Source: Arthrobacter globiformis
GTDB taxonomy: Bacteria > Actinomycetota > Actinomycetes > Actinomycetales > Micrococcaceae
Length of the DNA stretch: 64,000 bases
Reading direction: 5' to 3'
Assembly: GCF_030818015.1 (NCBI RefSeq)
Contig: NZ_JAUSZX010000001.1
Location: 1,178,001-1,242,000, forward strand
Shown: positions 8,147-17,144 of the stretch, one piece after another
Numbering within the stretch: the stretch's first letter is position 1
How the letters are laid out: every line of letters begins with the position of its first letter
Program-made: the position numbers and the translations under genes
Notes under the pieces: model-generated
Databases searched by the model: none
What the model was told of the DNA's origin: nothing
Seen by the model: only the letters and a program-made list of their open reading frames with translations

Positions 8147-10690
8147 ATGGATATGTTGTTTGACCCCTACGCTGACGGTCCGTTCAAGGCTGGTTCCCAC
8201 GCCGGTGCCATCACCAAGTCGCGCCCCGAAACAGGGCTGATGGCGCCCGGGTTCGGCGGCGGCCCGGGTGAACCCGCGGGCCGCCCGGCAGGCGGCCCCG
8301 CGGCCGGACCGGCTGGTGGGGGCCCGGCAGAGGAGCATGCGCGGCACCACCTCCCTGACGCCGGGGCGCTGCTGGCCGGCCTGAACCCGCAGCAGGAGGA
8401 AGCGGTCAAACACTCCGGCAGCGCACTGCTGATCGTGGCCGGAGCCGGCTCCGGCAAGACCCGCGTCCTCAGTAACCGGATCGCCTACCTGATTGCCACC
8501 AAGCGGGCCCACCACGGCGAGATCCTGGCCATCACGTTCACCAACAAGGCCGCCGCGGAAATGCGCGAACGCATCGAGGCGCTTGTTGGCGGCAGGGCCA
8601 AGGCCATGTGGATCTCCACGTTCCATTCGTCCTGCGTCCGGATCCTGCGGCGCGAGGCCGCCAACGTCGGCCTGAACTCCAACTTCTCCATCTACGACTC
8701 CGCCGACTCCCTGCGGCTGATCACGCTGGTGGCCAAGAACCTGGACCTGGACCCCAAGAAGTTCGCGCCCAAGGCCATCCAGCACAAGATTTCCGCGCTC
8801 AAGAACGAACTGATCGACGACGACTCCTTCGCGTCCGCCGCCAACCACAGTGACCCGTTCGAAAGCGCCGTGGCCGACGTCTTCAAGGGCTACACCCAGC
8901 GGCTGCGCCAGGCCAACGCCATGGACTTCGATGACCTGATCGCGCAGACGGTCTACATGTTCCGGGCCTTCCCGGCGCTCGCAGATTCCTACCGGCGCCG
9001 GTTCCGGCATGTCTTGGTGGACGAATACCAGGACACCAACCACGCGCAGTATGCCCTGGTCCGGGAAATCGTCGGCGAGGGGCCGGGGGCGGCGGAGCTG
9101 ACCGTCGTCGGCGACTCGGACCAGTCGATCTACGCGTTCCGCGGCGCGGACATCCGGAACATCGTGGAGTTCGAGAAGGACTACCCCGACGCCCGCACCA
9201 TCAAGCTGGAGCAGAACTACCGCTCCACCCAGAACATCCTGACCGCGGCCAACTCCGTAATCTCCCGCAACCCCAACCGCCCCGAGAAGAGGCTCTGGAC
9301 CGCGGAGGGCGAGGGCCATAAGATCATCGGCTACGTGGGCGAGAACGAGCACGACGAAGCCCAGTTCATTGCCAAGGAAATCGACCGGCTCCAGGACGAG
9401 GACAACCTCCGCCCCGGCGACGTCGCCATCTTCTACCGCACCAACGCCCAGTCCCGTTCCATCGAGGACGTCCTGGTGCGCGTGGGGCTGCCGTACAAAG
9501 TGGTGGGCGGCACCAGGTTCTACGAGCGCAAGGAAATCAAGGACGCCCTGGCGTACCTGCGCGTGCTGGTCAACCCGGACGACGACGTCAACCTCCGCCG
9601 CGTCCTCAACGAACCCAAGCGCGGGATCGGGGACCGGGCCGAGGGTGCCGTGGCGGCCCTCGCCGAGCGGGAGCGCACGTCCTTTATCGCTGCGGCCCGC
9701 CGCGCCGACCAGGCGCCCGGCATGGCCACCCGCTCCGTCAACGCGGTGCTCGGCTTCGTGAAGCTCCTGGACGACCTCGCCGAGGTCGCCGCAGGTTCCG
9801 GCGCCGCGGCCGCGCTCGAGGCGGTGCTGGAACAGACCGGCTACCTCGCCACGCTGCGCTCCAGCAACGATCCGCAGGACGAGTCCCGGGTGGAGAACCT
9901 CGCCGAGCTTGTCGCCGTCGTCCGTGAATACGAGCGCGACAATCCCGAAGGATCCCTGGGCGCCTTCCTCGAGCAGGTGTCCCTGGTGGCCGACGCTGAC
10001 CAGATCCCGGACGCCCCTGGTGCGGACATCGACGCCGCGGTGGCGGAGGCAAAGCGGCTGGGCGTGGTCACGCTCATGACGCTGCACACGGCCAAGGGCC
10101 TCGAATTCCCCGTGGTGTTCCTGACCGGCATGGAGCACGGGCTCTTCCCACACCAGCGTTCCGCAACGGACCCCAAGGAACTGGCGGAGGAGCGCCGCCT
10201 CGCGTACGTGGGACTGACGCGCGCCCGGAAGCGCCTGTACGTCACGCGTTCCGAGGTCCGCAACATGTGGGGGCAAAGCCAGTACAACCCGGCCAGCCAG
10301 TTCCTGGAGGAAATCCCCTCCGAGCTCGTCGAATGGAAGCGCGAGGGCACAAGCCGGCAGGCCGGCGGCTGGGGAAGCGACGCCGCCATCGGATCGAGCC
10401 GGTACAGCGGATCCTTCTGGGGCGCCGGATCGGCCCGCGGCACCCGGGCCGATTCCTCCGCGGGCTTCAACGCCGACGTTCCGGCCGCCGTCGCGAAAAA
10501 CCGCGTGCAGCCGCAGAAGGAAGTCATTGCGGTCAGCGTGGGGGACAAGGTCAACCACACCAGCTTCGGCAACGGCACCGTGCTCGCCGTCGAAGGCGCC
10601 GGGGACAAGACCGTGGCTAAGGTGAAGTTCGACGTCGGCGAGAAGCGACTGCTGCTCCGTTACGCGCCGCTGACCAAGATCGACGCCTGA
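8147..10690 (+). CDS. pcrA: ATP-dependent DNA helicase UvrD/PcrA
   Basis: An 847-aa superfamily 1 helicase that unwinds DNA 3'-5' in repair and displaces RecA or stalled polymerase. After an unusual Gly/Pro-rich N-terminal tail (residues ~1-75) come the Q-motif region LNPQQEEAV, Walker A GAGSGKT, motif II VDEYQDTN, motif III SDQSIYAFRGAD, LMTLHTAKGLEFPVVFLTG and VGLTRARKRLYVT. The C-terminus (SVGDKVNHTSFGNGTVLAVE) is the Tudor-like domain that contacts RNA polymerase in PcrA. It is longer than the usual ~750 residues because of the tail. The lipoprotein gene starts 2 nt after its stop. Confidence 0.95.
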   Translation: MDMLFDPYADGPFKAGSHAGAITKSRPETGLMAPGFGGGPGEPAGRPAGGPAAGPAGGGPAEEHARHHLPDAGALLAGLNPQQEEAVKHSGSALLIVAGAGSGKTRVLSNRIAYLIATKRAHHGEILAITFTNKAAAEMRERIEALVGGRAKAMWISTFHSSCVRILRREAANVGLNSNFSIYDSADSLRLITLVAKNLDLDPKKFAPKAIQHKISALKNELIDDDSFASAANHSDPFESAVADVFKGYTQRLRQANAMDFDDLIAQTVYMFRAFPALADSYRRRFRHVLVDEYQDTNHAQYALVREIVGEGPGAAELTVVGDSDQSIYAFRGADIRNIVEFEKDYPDARTIKLEQNYRSTQNILTAANSVISRNPNRPEKRLWTAEGEGHKIIGYVGENEHDEAQFIAKEIDRLQDEDNLRPGDVAIFYRTNAQSRSIEDVLVRVGLPYKVVGGTRFYERKEIKDALAYLRVLVNPDDDVNLRRVLNEPKRGIGDRAEGAVAALAERERTSFIAAARRADQAPGMATRSVNAVLGFVKLLDDLAEVAAGSGAAAALEAVLEQTGYLATLRSSNDPQDESRVENLAELVAVVREYERDNPEGSLGAFLEQVSLVADADQIPDAPGADIDAAVAEAKRLGVVTLMTLHTAKGLEFPVVFLTGMEHGLFPHQRSATDPKELAEERRLAYVGLTRARKRLYVTRSEVRNMWGQSQYNPASQFLEEIPSELVEWKREGTSRQAGGWGSDAAIGSSRYSGSFWGAGSARGTRADSSAGFNADVPAAVAKNRVQPQKEVIAVSVGDKVNHTSFGNGTVLAVEGAGDKTVAKVKFDVGEKRLLLRYAPLTKIDA

Positions 10691-10692
10691 GC

Positions 10693-11415
10693 GTGCCGGT
10701 GCGGCGCCTGGATCGCGTTGCAGGCCGGGCGCTGCTGTTCCCGATGGCGCTGTTTTCATTGACTCTGGCTGGCTGTTCAGTAACCGTCGCGGATCCGGAG
10801 TACACCCCTCCGCCGCCGCTGCCAGCCATGGAGCAGCTGAAACAGGCACCGCTCACAGACCCCGCGGGGTTTGCCGCAGGGGAAGACGTGCTGGCGTTCG
10901 TCACCGCGGACCGGAACGCGGTGTGCGCCCTGACCTCAGCCCGCGGACCGCACCTGAATCTGCCCTACGAAACCAACAACTTCAGCGATTCCGACAACCA
11001 AAAACTGGCAACCGTGCCCGTGGCGCACTGCGAGCTCGCGGTGTATCCCGCACCGGCAGCAACGGACGTCGGTGACGACTGCTCGGGAACCGGGCTCGGC
11101 TATCTGGGCGGCGCGGCACTCCTGACGCCCAGCCGGGCCGGGTACGGTGAATGCCGGTCCGGCGTCACCCAGATGGAGGCTGAGTACGGGCCAAAGGGCA
11201 CGCGCAACGGGCCCGTCTCCAAGCTTCCCGTCCTGCCTGAGGGCGGCAACCTTGAACGGAACGGCCTGCGATGCTCCGCATACCGCTCGGGGGTGGCCTG
11301 CGGAAACGTCTCAGGCGGCGTCGGTTTCTTTGTCAGCCGGGATCATTACGAACTCATCTCCGCGAACGGCAAAAACGTCCAAACGGCGCCCACCAAGGCC
11401 TCAAAAACCCCGTAA
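10693..11415 (+). CDS. Putative lipoprotein, secreted
   Basis: A 240-aa protein with a lipoprotein signal: basic MPVRRLDRVAGR, a hydrophobic stretch, then lipobox LTLAGCS with the acylated Cys near residue 28. The mature part has several cysteines (e.g. CALTS, HCEL, DDCSG, ECRSG, RCSAYRSG, ACGNV) that could form disulfides outside the membrane. I do not recognise the family. GTG at 10693 is only 2 nt past the pcrA stop, so co-transcription is likely, although a functional link to the helicase is not implied. A terminator overlaps its stop codon. Confidence 0.78.
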   Translation: MPVRRLDRVAGRALLFPMALFSLTLAGCSVTVADPEYTPPPPLPAMEQLKQAPLTDPAGFAAGEDVLAFVTADRNAVCALTSARGPHLNLPYETNNFSDSDNQKLATVPVAHCELAVYPAPAATDVGDDCSGTGLGYLGGAALLTPSRAGYGECRSGVTQMEAEYGPKGTRNGPVSKLPVLPEGGNLERNGLRCSAYRSGVACGNVSGGVGFFVSRDHYELISANGKNVQTAPTKASKTP

Positions 11416-11428
11416 TCTAGGGGTTTTT
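11403..11428 (+). terminator. Intrinsic terminator after the lipoprotein gene
   Basis: Arms AAAAACCCC (11403-11411) and GGGGTTTTT (11420-11428) around an 8-nt loop, ending in a T-run. It overlaps the TAA stop at 11413-11415 and separates the pcrA operon from sucCD. Confidence 0.8.
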
Positions 11429-11638
11429 CTACGGTCCATAGAATAGTGTCCTTACTCACAGAACAGGTAGTCTGGAACGGGCCGGTCCCTCCAAAGGACT
11501 AGAGTTCCCAAAGGAGCATTGCGCCGCGTGGCTCGTTTCCGGACCTGCCGCAGGGCGCGTTAATTCCGCAGCCCGGTCCGCACCTTTGGTGTTGTCCGGC
11601 TGTACAGAAACTACTTCGACGTAGAAGGACACTAAACC

Positions 11639-12805
11639 GTGGACCTGTTTGAATATCAGGCGCGCGATATGTTCGAAGCGCACGGTGTACCCGTGCTCGC
11701 CGGCATCGTGGCGCACACCCCTGAAGAAGCAAAGGCAGCTGCCGAGAAGATCGGCGGCGTAACTGTCGTCAAGGCACAGGTTAAGGTCGGTGGCCGCGGC
11801 AAGGCTGGCGGCGTCAAGGTTGCCAAGTCCGCCGACGAGGCGCTTGAGCACTCCACCAACATCCTGGGCATGGACATCAAGGGCCACACCGTCAACAAGG
11901 TGATGATCGCCCAGGGTGCGGACATCGCCGAGGAATACTACTTCTCCGTCCTTCTGGACCGGGCCAACCGCAACTACCTGGCCATGTGCTCGGTTGAAGG
12001 CGGCATGGAGATCGAGCAGCTCGCCGTCGAGCGGCCCGAGGCCCTGGCCAAGGTAGCTATCGACCCCGCTGTGGGCATCGACCAGGCCAAGGCTGACGAA
12101 ATCGTCGCTGCTGCCGGTTTCGCTGAAGAACTGCGCGGCAAAGTCGCCGGCGTCATTCTGAAGCTCTGGGACGTCTTCAAGAAGGAAGACGCCACCCTCG
12201 TGGAGGTCAACCCGCTCGTCAAGACCGGCGCCGGCGAGATCGTTGCGCTCGACGGCAAGGTCACGCTCGATGAGAACGCCGAGTTCCGCCACCCCAAGCA
12301 CGCCCAGCTTGAGGACAAGGAATCCGCAGACCCGCTCGAGGCCAAGGCCAAGGCGCAGGACCTGAACTACGTCAAGCTGGACGGTGAAGTCGGCATCATC
12401 GGTAACGGTGCAGGCCTCGTCATGTCCACCCTCGACGTCGTCGCCTACGCCGGCGAGAACCACGGCAACGTCAAGCCCGCCAACTTCCTGGACATCGGCG
12501 GCGGAGCCTCCGCCGAGGTCATGGCCGCAGGCCTGGACGTCATCCTGGGCGACGAGCAGGTCAAGTCCGTATTCGTCAACGTCTTCGGCGGCATCACCGC
12601 CTGTGACGCTGTTGCCAAGGGCATCGTGGGCGCATTGGCCGAGCTGGGCCACTCCGCCAACAAGCCGCTGGTTGTCCGCCTCGACGGCAACAACGTCGAA
12701 GAAGGCCGCCGCATCCTCGCCGAGGCCAACCACCCGCTGGTCACCCTGGCCGCCACCATGGACGAGGGCGCCGACAAGGCCGCCGAGCTCGCCAACGCCC
12801 GCTGA
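11639..12805 (+). CDS. sucC: Succinate-CoA ligase, ADP-forming, beta subunit
   Basis: A 388-aa subunit of the TCA-cycle enzyme that interconverts succinyl-CoA and succinate with nucleotide phosphorylation. It begins with the family hallmark [19 protein letters not shown] and has the ATP-grasp region [18 protein letters not shown], the segment EVNPLVKT and the CoA-ligase region NIGGGA-like ([14 protein letters not shown]). The GTG start at 11639 is preceded by AGAAGGA (11623-11629). sucD follows after 30 bp; the two subunits form one operon ending at a strong terminator. Confidence 0.97.
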   Translation: MDLFEYQARDMFEAHGVPVLAGIVAHTPEEAKAAAEKIGGVTVVKAQVKVGGRGKAGGVKVAKSADEALEHSTNILGMDIKGHTVNKVMIAQGADIAEEYYFSVLLDRANRNYLAMCSVEGGMEIEQLAVERPEALAKVAIDPAVGIDQAKADEIVAAAGFAEELRGKVAGVILKLWDVFKKEDATLVEVNPLVKTGAGEIVALDGKVTLDENAEFRHPKHAQLEDKESADPLEAKAKAQDLNYVKLDGEVGIIGNGAGLVMSTLDVVAYAGENHGNVKPANFLDIGGGASAEVMAAGLDVILGDEQVKSVFVNVFGGITACDAVAKGIVGALAELGHSANKPLVVRLDGNNVEEGRRILAEANHPLVTLAATMDEGADKAAELANAR

Positions 12806-12835
12806 TCGAGCCTGTCGAGATCTAGGAAAGAAAAC

Positions 12836-13738
12836 ATGTCTATTTATCTGAACAAGGACTCCAAGGTCATCGTCCAGGGCATCACGGGCGGCGAGGGCAC
12901 CAAGCACACCGCCCTCATGCTCAAGGCCGGCACCAACATCGTGGGCGGCGTCAACGCCCGCAAGGCCGGCACCACCGTCCTGCACGGCGAAAACGAGATC
13001 ACCGTTTTCGGCACGGTCAAGGAAGCCATGGCAGAGACCGGCGCCGACGTCTCCATCGTCTTCGTCCCGCCGGCATTTACCAAGAACGCCGTCGTTGAAG
13101 CCATCGAGGCCGGCATCGGCCTGGTCGTCGTCATCACCGAAGGCGTGCCGGTTCAGGACTCCGCCGAGTTCTGGGCACTGGCGCAGTCCAAGGTCGACGC
13201 CGATGGCAACCAGGTCACCCGCATCATCGGACCGAACTGCCCCGGCATCATCACCCCGGGCGAGGCCCTCGTGGGCATCACCCCGGCGAACATCACCGGC
13301 AAGGGCCCCATCGGCCTGGTGTCCAAGTCCGGCACGCTGACCTACCAGATGATGTACGAACTGCGCGACCTCGGCTTCTCCACCGCCATCGGCATCGGCG
13401 GTGACCCTGTCATCGGCACCACCCACATCGACGCCCTGGCTGCGTTCGAGGCTGACCCGGAGACCAAGGCCATCGTGATGATCGGCGAAATCGGCGGCGA
13501 CGCCGAAGAGCGTGCCGCCGACTTCATCAAGGCCAACGTCACCAAGCCGGTTGTCGGCTACGTGGCTGGCTTCACCGCGCCTGAAGGCAAGACCATGGGC
13601 CACGCAGGCGCCATCGTCTCCGGTTCCGCCGGTACCGCCCAGGCAAAGAAGGAAGCCCTCGAGGCTGCAGGCGTGAAGGTCGGCAAGACGCCGTCCGAGA
13701 CCGCTAAGCTGCTGCGCGAAGTCTACGCAGCGCTCTAA
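12836..13738 (+). CDS. sucD: Succinate-CoA ligase, alpha subunit
   Basis: A 300-aa partner of SucC. It has the CoA-binding Rossmann region ([15 protein letters not shown]), [12 protein letters not shown], and the active-site segment GHAGAIVSG in which His256 is the residue phosphorylated during catalysis. ATG at 12836 is preceded by AGGAAAG. Gene order and spacing (sucC, 30 bp, sucD) are standard for Actinobacteria. Confidence 0.97.
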   Translation: MSIYLNKDSKVIVQGITGGEGTKHTALMLKAGTNIVGGVNARKAGTTVLHGENEITVFGTVKEAMAETGADVSIVFVPPAFTKNAVVEAIEAGIGLVVVITEGVPVQDSAEFWALAQSKVDADGNQVTRIIGPNCPGIITPGEALVGITPANITGKGPIGLVSKSGTLTYQMMYELRDLGFSTAIGIGGDPVIGTTHIDALAAFEADPETKAIVMIGEIGGDAEERAADFIKANVTKPVVGYVAGFTAPEGKTMGHAGAIVSGSAGTAQAKKEALEAAGVKVGKTPSETAKLLREVYAAL

Positions 13739-13752
13739 GCCTCACCGCAGGC

Positions 13753-13813
13753 AACGCGGGGTCACTCCCAGCCCAATCCACCCCCCCGGATTGGGCGCAG
13801 GGTAACCCCGCGT
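13753..13813 (+). terminator. Terminator of the sucCD operon
   Basis: A two-part hairpin: outer arms AACGCGGGGT (13753-13762) and ACCCCGCGTT (13804-13813), inner arms CCCAATCC (13772-13779) and GGATTGGG (13788-13795), followed by TTCTTCGTTT. Confidence 0.75.
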
Positions 13814-13911
13814 TTCTTCGTTTAAGCGCGGGCGGACAGAGCCTTGCCTCTGCGTGCAGTGAGGTCTATGTTGGCGGTCTCTAAGCACGGCAGCAGCGAC
13901 AAGGACCGATC

Positions 13912-14385
13912 ATGACCAATGCACTCAAACTCACCATCCCGGACGGCGTACCCTTCATCGACATTGAGCGGGAGTTCGACTTTCCAGTGGCGGACGTGTT
14001 CCGCGCCCACAGGGAGCCCGAGCTGATCGCGCAGTGGCTCGGCCCGCGTGGAACCAGCATGGACATCGACCACTACGATTTCCGCACCGGCGGCAGCTAT
14101 CTCTACAACCACACCGCACCTGATGGCGTGACCTACACCGCCAATGGCCTCTTCCATACCGTCCGGGACAACGAGTTTGCCGTCCAGACCTTTGAGTTCA
14201 GCGGCTACCCGGACATTGTCAGCATCGAGTTCACCCATTTCGAGGATCTCGGCGGCGGACGGTCCCGGCTCCGCAACCATGTTGTCTGTCCCACTCTGGA
14301 AGCCCGCGACGGCATGGCTGACTCCGGCATGGAAACCGGACTCCGTGACGGCTACGAGCGGCTCGAGGAGGTGCTGGCCAAGTAG
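13912..14385 (+). CDS. SRPBCC (AHSA1-type) domain protein
   Basis: A 157-aa single-domain protein of the START/SRPBCC fold, similar to the activator of Hsp90 ATPase homologue family: IDIEREFDFPVADVFRAHRE, ELIAQWLGPRGTSMDIDHYD, GGSYLYNH and the C-terminal helix GMETGLRDGYERLEEVL. These proteins bind small hydrophobic ligands in a deep pocket; no catalytic residue is known for the family. Many sit next to an ArsR regulator, but none is here. ATG at 13912 has AAGGA 10 nt upstream. Confidence 0.85.
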   Translation: MTNALKLTIPDGVPFIDIEREFDFPVADVFRAHREPELIAQWLGPRGTSMDIDHYDFRTGGSYLYNHTAPDGVTYTANGLFHTVRDNEFAVQTFEFSGYPDIVSIEFTHFEDLGGGRSRLRNHVVCPTLEARDGMADSGMETGLRDGYERLEEVLAK

Positions 14386-14408
14386 GGCCCGCACCGCAAC
14401 TAAATCGT

Positions 14409-14457
14409 CCGACGGCGGCCGGTGACCTTCATCTTGAACGTCACCGGCCGCCGTCGG
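14409..14457 (+). terminator. Strong hairpin terminator
   Basis: Perfect 18-base arms (14409-14426 and 14440-14457) with a 13-nt loop and a following TTTT. It insulates the tautomerase promoter from the SRPBCC gene. Confidence 0.75.
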
Positions 14458-14511
14458 CGTTTTAACGGGAACGCTCACCCCCGCCTAGTTGGGCAGACGC
14501 AGGGGAGTGCC

Positions 14512-14549
14512 TTGCGCCTAGCCTTTGCTTTGATAGTATGTCAGGACAA
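14512..14549 (+). promoter_or_regulatory. Tautomerase promoter with an IolR-like operator
   Basis: A candidate -35 TTGCGC (14512-14517) and -10 TAGTAT (14536-14541) are 18 bp apart. The site TGTCAGGACA (14540-14549) overlaps the -10 and start region. Read on the other strand it is TGTCCTGACA, which fits the IolR consensus I recall from Corynebacterium glutamicum (KGWCHTRACA). Similar sites precede iolC and the GntR gene in this window. Confidence 0.55.
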
Positions 14550-14567
14550 ACTATCAAAGGAGATCAA

Positions 14568-14972
14568 ATGCCTCTTGTACGAATCGACGTCCACTCGGGG
14601 CGCAGCCAGGATGAACTCAACCGCCTCAGTCGGGGCATCCATGACGCCATCCTGGCTGAGTATGGCATCCCGGAACGCGACTACTTCCACATTGTCACCG
14701 AACATGCGTCGGGCCAGATCGTGGCTCAGGACGCGGGCCTCGGCTTCGAGCGCACCCGCGACGTCATCATGATCCAGATCTTCACCCAGGGCGGGCGTAG
14801 CCAGGAGGCGAAGCAGAGCCTCTTTGCGTCAGTCGCGGAGAAGTTGGCGGCGCTTGGGGTCGCCGGCGAGGACGTCTTTATTGGCTACGTCGAGAACACG
14901 GCGGGGGACTGGTCCTTCGGATTTGGCCGCGCCCAGTACATCACCGGTGAGCTCGCCGTGCCGAAGAAATAG
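14568..14972 (+). CDS. Tautomerase family protein, probable iol regulon member
   Basis: A 134-aa protein of the 4-oxalocrotonate tautomerase/MIF superfamily. With ATG at 14568 (AAAGGAG at 14557-14563) the mature protein begins with Pro (MPLVRIDVHSG), the catalytic base of the family; an upstream in-frame ATG at 14538 would bury that Pro and is rejected. It resembles the trimeric Tautomerase_2 type: QDELNRLSRGIHDAI, VTEHASGQI and ENTAGDWSFGFGRAQY. It converts keto and enol forms of small acids or ketones; the substrate is unknown. An IolR-like site in its promoter suggests a role on an inositol intermediate (inference). Confidence 0.87.
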   Translation: MPLVRIDVHSGRSQDELNRLSRGIHDAILAEYGIPERDYFHIVTEHASGQIVAQDAGLGFERTRDVIMIQIFTQGGRSQEAKQSLFASVAEKLAALGVAGEDVFIGYVENTAGDWSFGFGRAQYITGELAVPKK

Positions 14973-15052
14973 GCGCGAAAATGGACTGCCGTCAGGCCCC
15001 TGCGCCCAGTTCCGTACCTCCCATTTTGGCGGAGTTCTGCTTGTTGTAAGTA

Positions 15053-15078
15053 TGTCAGTACAAACCTTTGACAGGACA
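15053..15078 (+). promoter_or_regulatory. Paired IolR-like operators upstream of iolC
   Basis: TGTCAGTACA (15053-15062) and TGACAGGACA (15069-15078) are 16 bp apart, and the second overlaps a consensus -35 hexamer TTGACA (15068-15073). Each differs by one base from the TGTCCTRACA-type motif on the reverse strand. This is the only sizeable gap before the iol operon and its likely control point. Confidence 0.6.
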
Positions 15079-15192
15079 TAAATTCTAGGGCACAGTAGTT
15101 CATGTGGTCCCGCTCACGGGGCCGCGGAACGCCGGAGCCTTGGCCGTTCGGCTGCTAGAGGTTGAGATCCAAAAGAAAGGTCCACGATTACC

Positions 15193-16194
15193 GTGACCCA
15201 CGAACTGCTCACGATCGGGCGAATCAGCGTTGATATCTACCCGAACGACATCGGGGTGGGGCTGGAGGATGTCACGTCCTTCGGTAAGTACCTCGGCGGC
15301 TCGCCATCCAACGTTGCTGTTGCCGCTGCCCGCCATGGCCGGCGGACCGGGGTCATCACCCGTACCGGTGATGACCCGTTCGGTGTGTATCTGCACCGCG
15401 AACTGGAAAAGTTCGGTGTGGATGATTCCTTCGTCAGCCCGGTCCAGGGGCTGCAGACGCCGGCCACGTTCTGCGCGATCCAGCCGCCGCATGATTTTCC
15501 GCTGTACTTCTATGGCCGTTTCCCCACGGCGCCTGACTTGCAGATCAAGGCCGAGGAGCTGGACTTGGACGCTATCCGGAACGCACGGATTTTCTGGTCC
15601 ACGGTGACGGGCCTGTGCCAGGAGCCGAGCCGCGAGGCGCACATCAGGGCCCACGAGGCCCGGCCACGTACGGGCCTGGTGGAAGGCCAGTACACCATTC
15701 TGGACCTGGACTACCGGCCGATGTTCTGGGCGTCCGAGGAGGAAGCCCGGGAGCAGGTGGCCCGGATCCTGCCGCACGTCACGGTGGCCATCGGCAACGA
15801 CCAGGAATGCGCCGTGGCCGTGGGCCCGGGCACCCCGGATGAGCAGGCGGACCGGCTGCTGGACGCGGGCGTGGAGATCGCCGTCGTCAAGCTCGGCCCG
15901 GAAGGTGTGATGGCCAAGACCCGTGCCGAGCGGGTGGTTTCCGCCCCTGTCCCGGTGGAGACGGTCAACGGCCTGGGTGCCGGTGACTCCTTCGGCGGTG
16001 CCTTTGTGCACGGGCTGCTGTCCGGCTGGCCGCTGGCGCAGGTCCTGGACTACGCGAACGCTGCCGGTGCCATTGTTGCCTCCCGGCTGTCCTGCGCGGA
16101 TGCCATGCCGACGCCGGCTGAGGTCACCTCGCTGCTCGCCGAGCGCGGGCGGCTTGTTCCCGGCACCTCTATCCCTGAAGGAGCGGCCCTGTGA
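15193..16194 (+). CDS. iolC: 5-dehydro-2-deoxygluconokinase
   Basis: A 333-aa PfkB/ribokinase-family sugar kinase. It starts LLTIGRISVDIYPN with the substrate region KYLGGSPSNVAVAAARHG, and has the C-terminal ATP/catalytic motif GLGAGDSFGGAFVHG, where the Asp is the catalytic base. In inositol catabolism IolC phosphorylates 2-deoxy-5-keto-gluconate. The GTG start at 15193 follows AAGAAAGG. The stop overlaps the GTG of the next gene by 4 bases. It is the first gene of the plus-strand iol operon. Confidence 0.93.
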   Translation: MTHELLTIGRISVDIYPNDIGVGLEDVTSFGKYLGGSPSNVAVAAARHGRRTGVITRTGDDPFGVYLHRELEKFGVDDSFVSPVQGLQTPATFCAIQPPHDFPLYFYGRFPTAPDLQIKAEELDLDAIRNARIFWSTVTGLCQEPSREAHIRAHEARPRTGLVEGQYTILDLDYRPMFWASEEEAREQVARILPHVTVAIGNDQECAVAVGPGTPDEQADRLLDAGVEIAVVKLGPEGVMAKTRAERVVSAPVPVETVNGLGAGDSFGGAFVHGLLSGWPLAQVLDYANAAGAIVASRLSCADAMPTPAEVTSLLAERGRLVPGTSIPEGAAL

Positions 16195-17141
16195 GCCTGA
16201 ACCCCGGCACCGCGACCCTCGCGGTGGATGATGACCCCCGCCGCTACGAGCACCTGAGCACCATCCGGCTCGAAGACCCGGACGCGGTGGCCCGGGCCGC
16301 CAAGGCCCGCCGCCGGCACCCCGGCCTGAAGTATGGCCGGCAGAACTTCATCGTTGCCGCCGACCACCCGGCCCGTGGCGCCCTGGCCGTGGGCAATGAT
16401 CCGGTGGCGATGGCGGACCGCCGCCAGCTGCTGGACCGGCTGCAGATTGCGTTGGCCAACCCGGCAGTGGACGGCGTCCTGGCGTCCCCGGACATCATGG
16501 ATGATCTGCTGCTCCTGGGTGCCCTCGAGGGCAAGCTGGTGTTTGGTTCGATGAACCGCGGTGGCCTGACGGGGCTGGTCAACGAGTTCGATGACCGTTT
16601 CACCGGCCACACCGCCGCGGCGCTGGAGGCGCTGGGCGCGGACGGCGGCAAGATGCTGACCCGGATCTGCCTCGGTGACCCGGACACCGTCTCGCTGCTG
16701 GAGGCCACGGCGAAGGCGATTGATTCGCTGGCCGAACGCAGGCTCATCGCCATGGTGGAGCCGTTCCTGTCCGTCCGGGAGAACGGCCGGGTCTGCAACG
16801 ACCTGAGCCCGGACGCCGTGATCAAGTCCATCGCCATCGCCGAGGGCCTGGGCTCCACGAGCGCCTACACCTGGATGAAGCTGCCGGTCGTGGCCGAGAT
16901 GGAACGCGTCATGGCCGCGACCACCATGCCCACCGTGCTGCTGGGCGGAGACCCGGCAGGCACCCAGGACGAGGTGTTCGCCACCTGGGGAGCCGCCCTC
17001 GCCCTGCCCGGCGTGCAGGGCCTCACGGTTGGCCGGACCCTGCTGTACCCGCAGGACGGCGATGTTGCCGGGGCTGTCGCCGCGGCCGCTTCCCTCCTCC
17101 ACCACACCACATCAGCCCACACCGCAGAAGTATCGGAGTAA
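16191..17141 (+). CDS. Cgl0158-family (beta/alpha)8-barrel protein, probable iol aldolase
   Basis: A 316-aa protein resembling the Cgl0158 family and aldolases of the DeoC/LacD type: FIVAADHPARGALAVG, PAVDGVLASPDIMDDLLLLG, GKLVFGSMNRGGL, a central Lys-containing strand and VLLGGDPAGTQDEVF. It overlaps iolC by 4 bases and is 3 bp from iolD, so it is firmly inside the operon. The cluster has no class II IolJ aldolase; this barrel sits where 2-deoxy-5-keto-gluconate-6-phosphate cleavage (to DHAP and malonate semialdehyde) is needed, so I infer that role. In Gram-negative bacteria a similar barrel (DUF2090) is fused to IolC. Confidence 0.8.
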   Translation: MSLNPGTATLAVDDDPRRYEHLSTIRLEDPDAVARAAKARRRHPGLKYGRQNFIVAADHPARGALAVGNDPVAMADRRQLLDRLQIALANPAVDGVLASPDIMDDLLLLGALEGKLVFGSMNRGGLTGLVNEFDDRFTGHTAAALEALGADGGKMLTRICLGDPDTVSLLEATAKAIDSLAERRLIAMVEPFLSVRENGRVCNDLSPDAVIKSIAIAEGLGSTSAYTWMKLPVVAEMERVMAATTMPTVLLGGDPAGTQDEVFATWGAALALPGVQGLTVGRTLLYPQDGDVAGAVAAAASLLHHTTSAHTAEVSE

Positions 17142-17144
17142 ACG

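Noticed and set aside
8117..10849. Minus-strand open frame of about 910 codons opposite pcrA
   Set aside because: It is the antisense shadow of a high-GC gene; the translation is His/Gly/Val-rich with no motif, while the plus strand encodes a complete helicase.
11456..13603. Minus-strand frame of 715 codons across sucCD
   Set aside because: Antisense to two well-defined TCA-cycle genes and without domain features.
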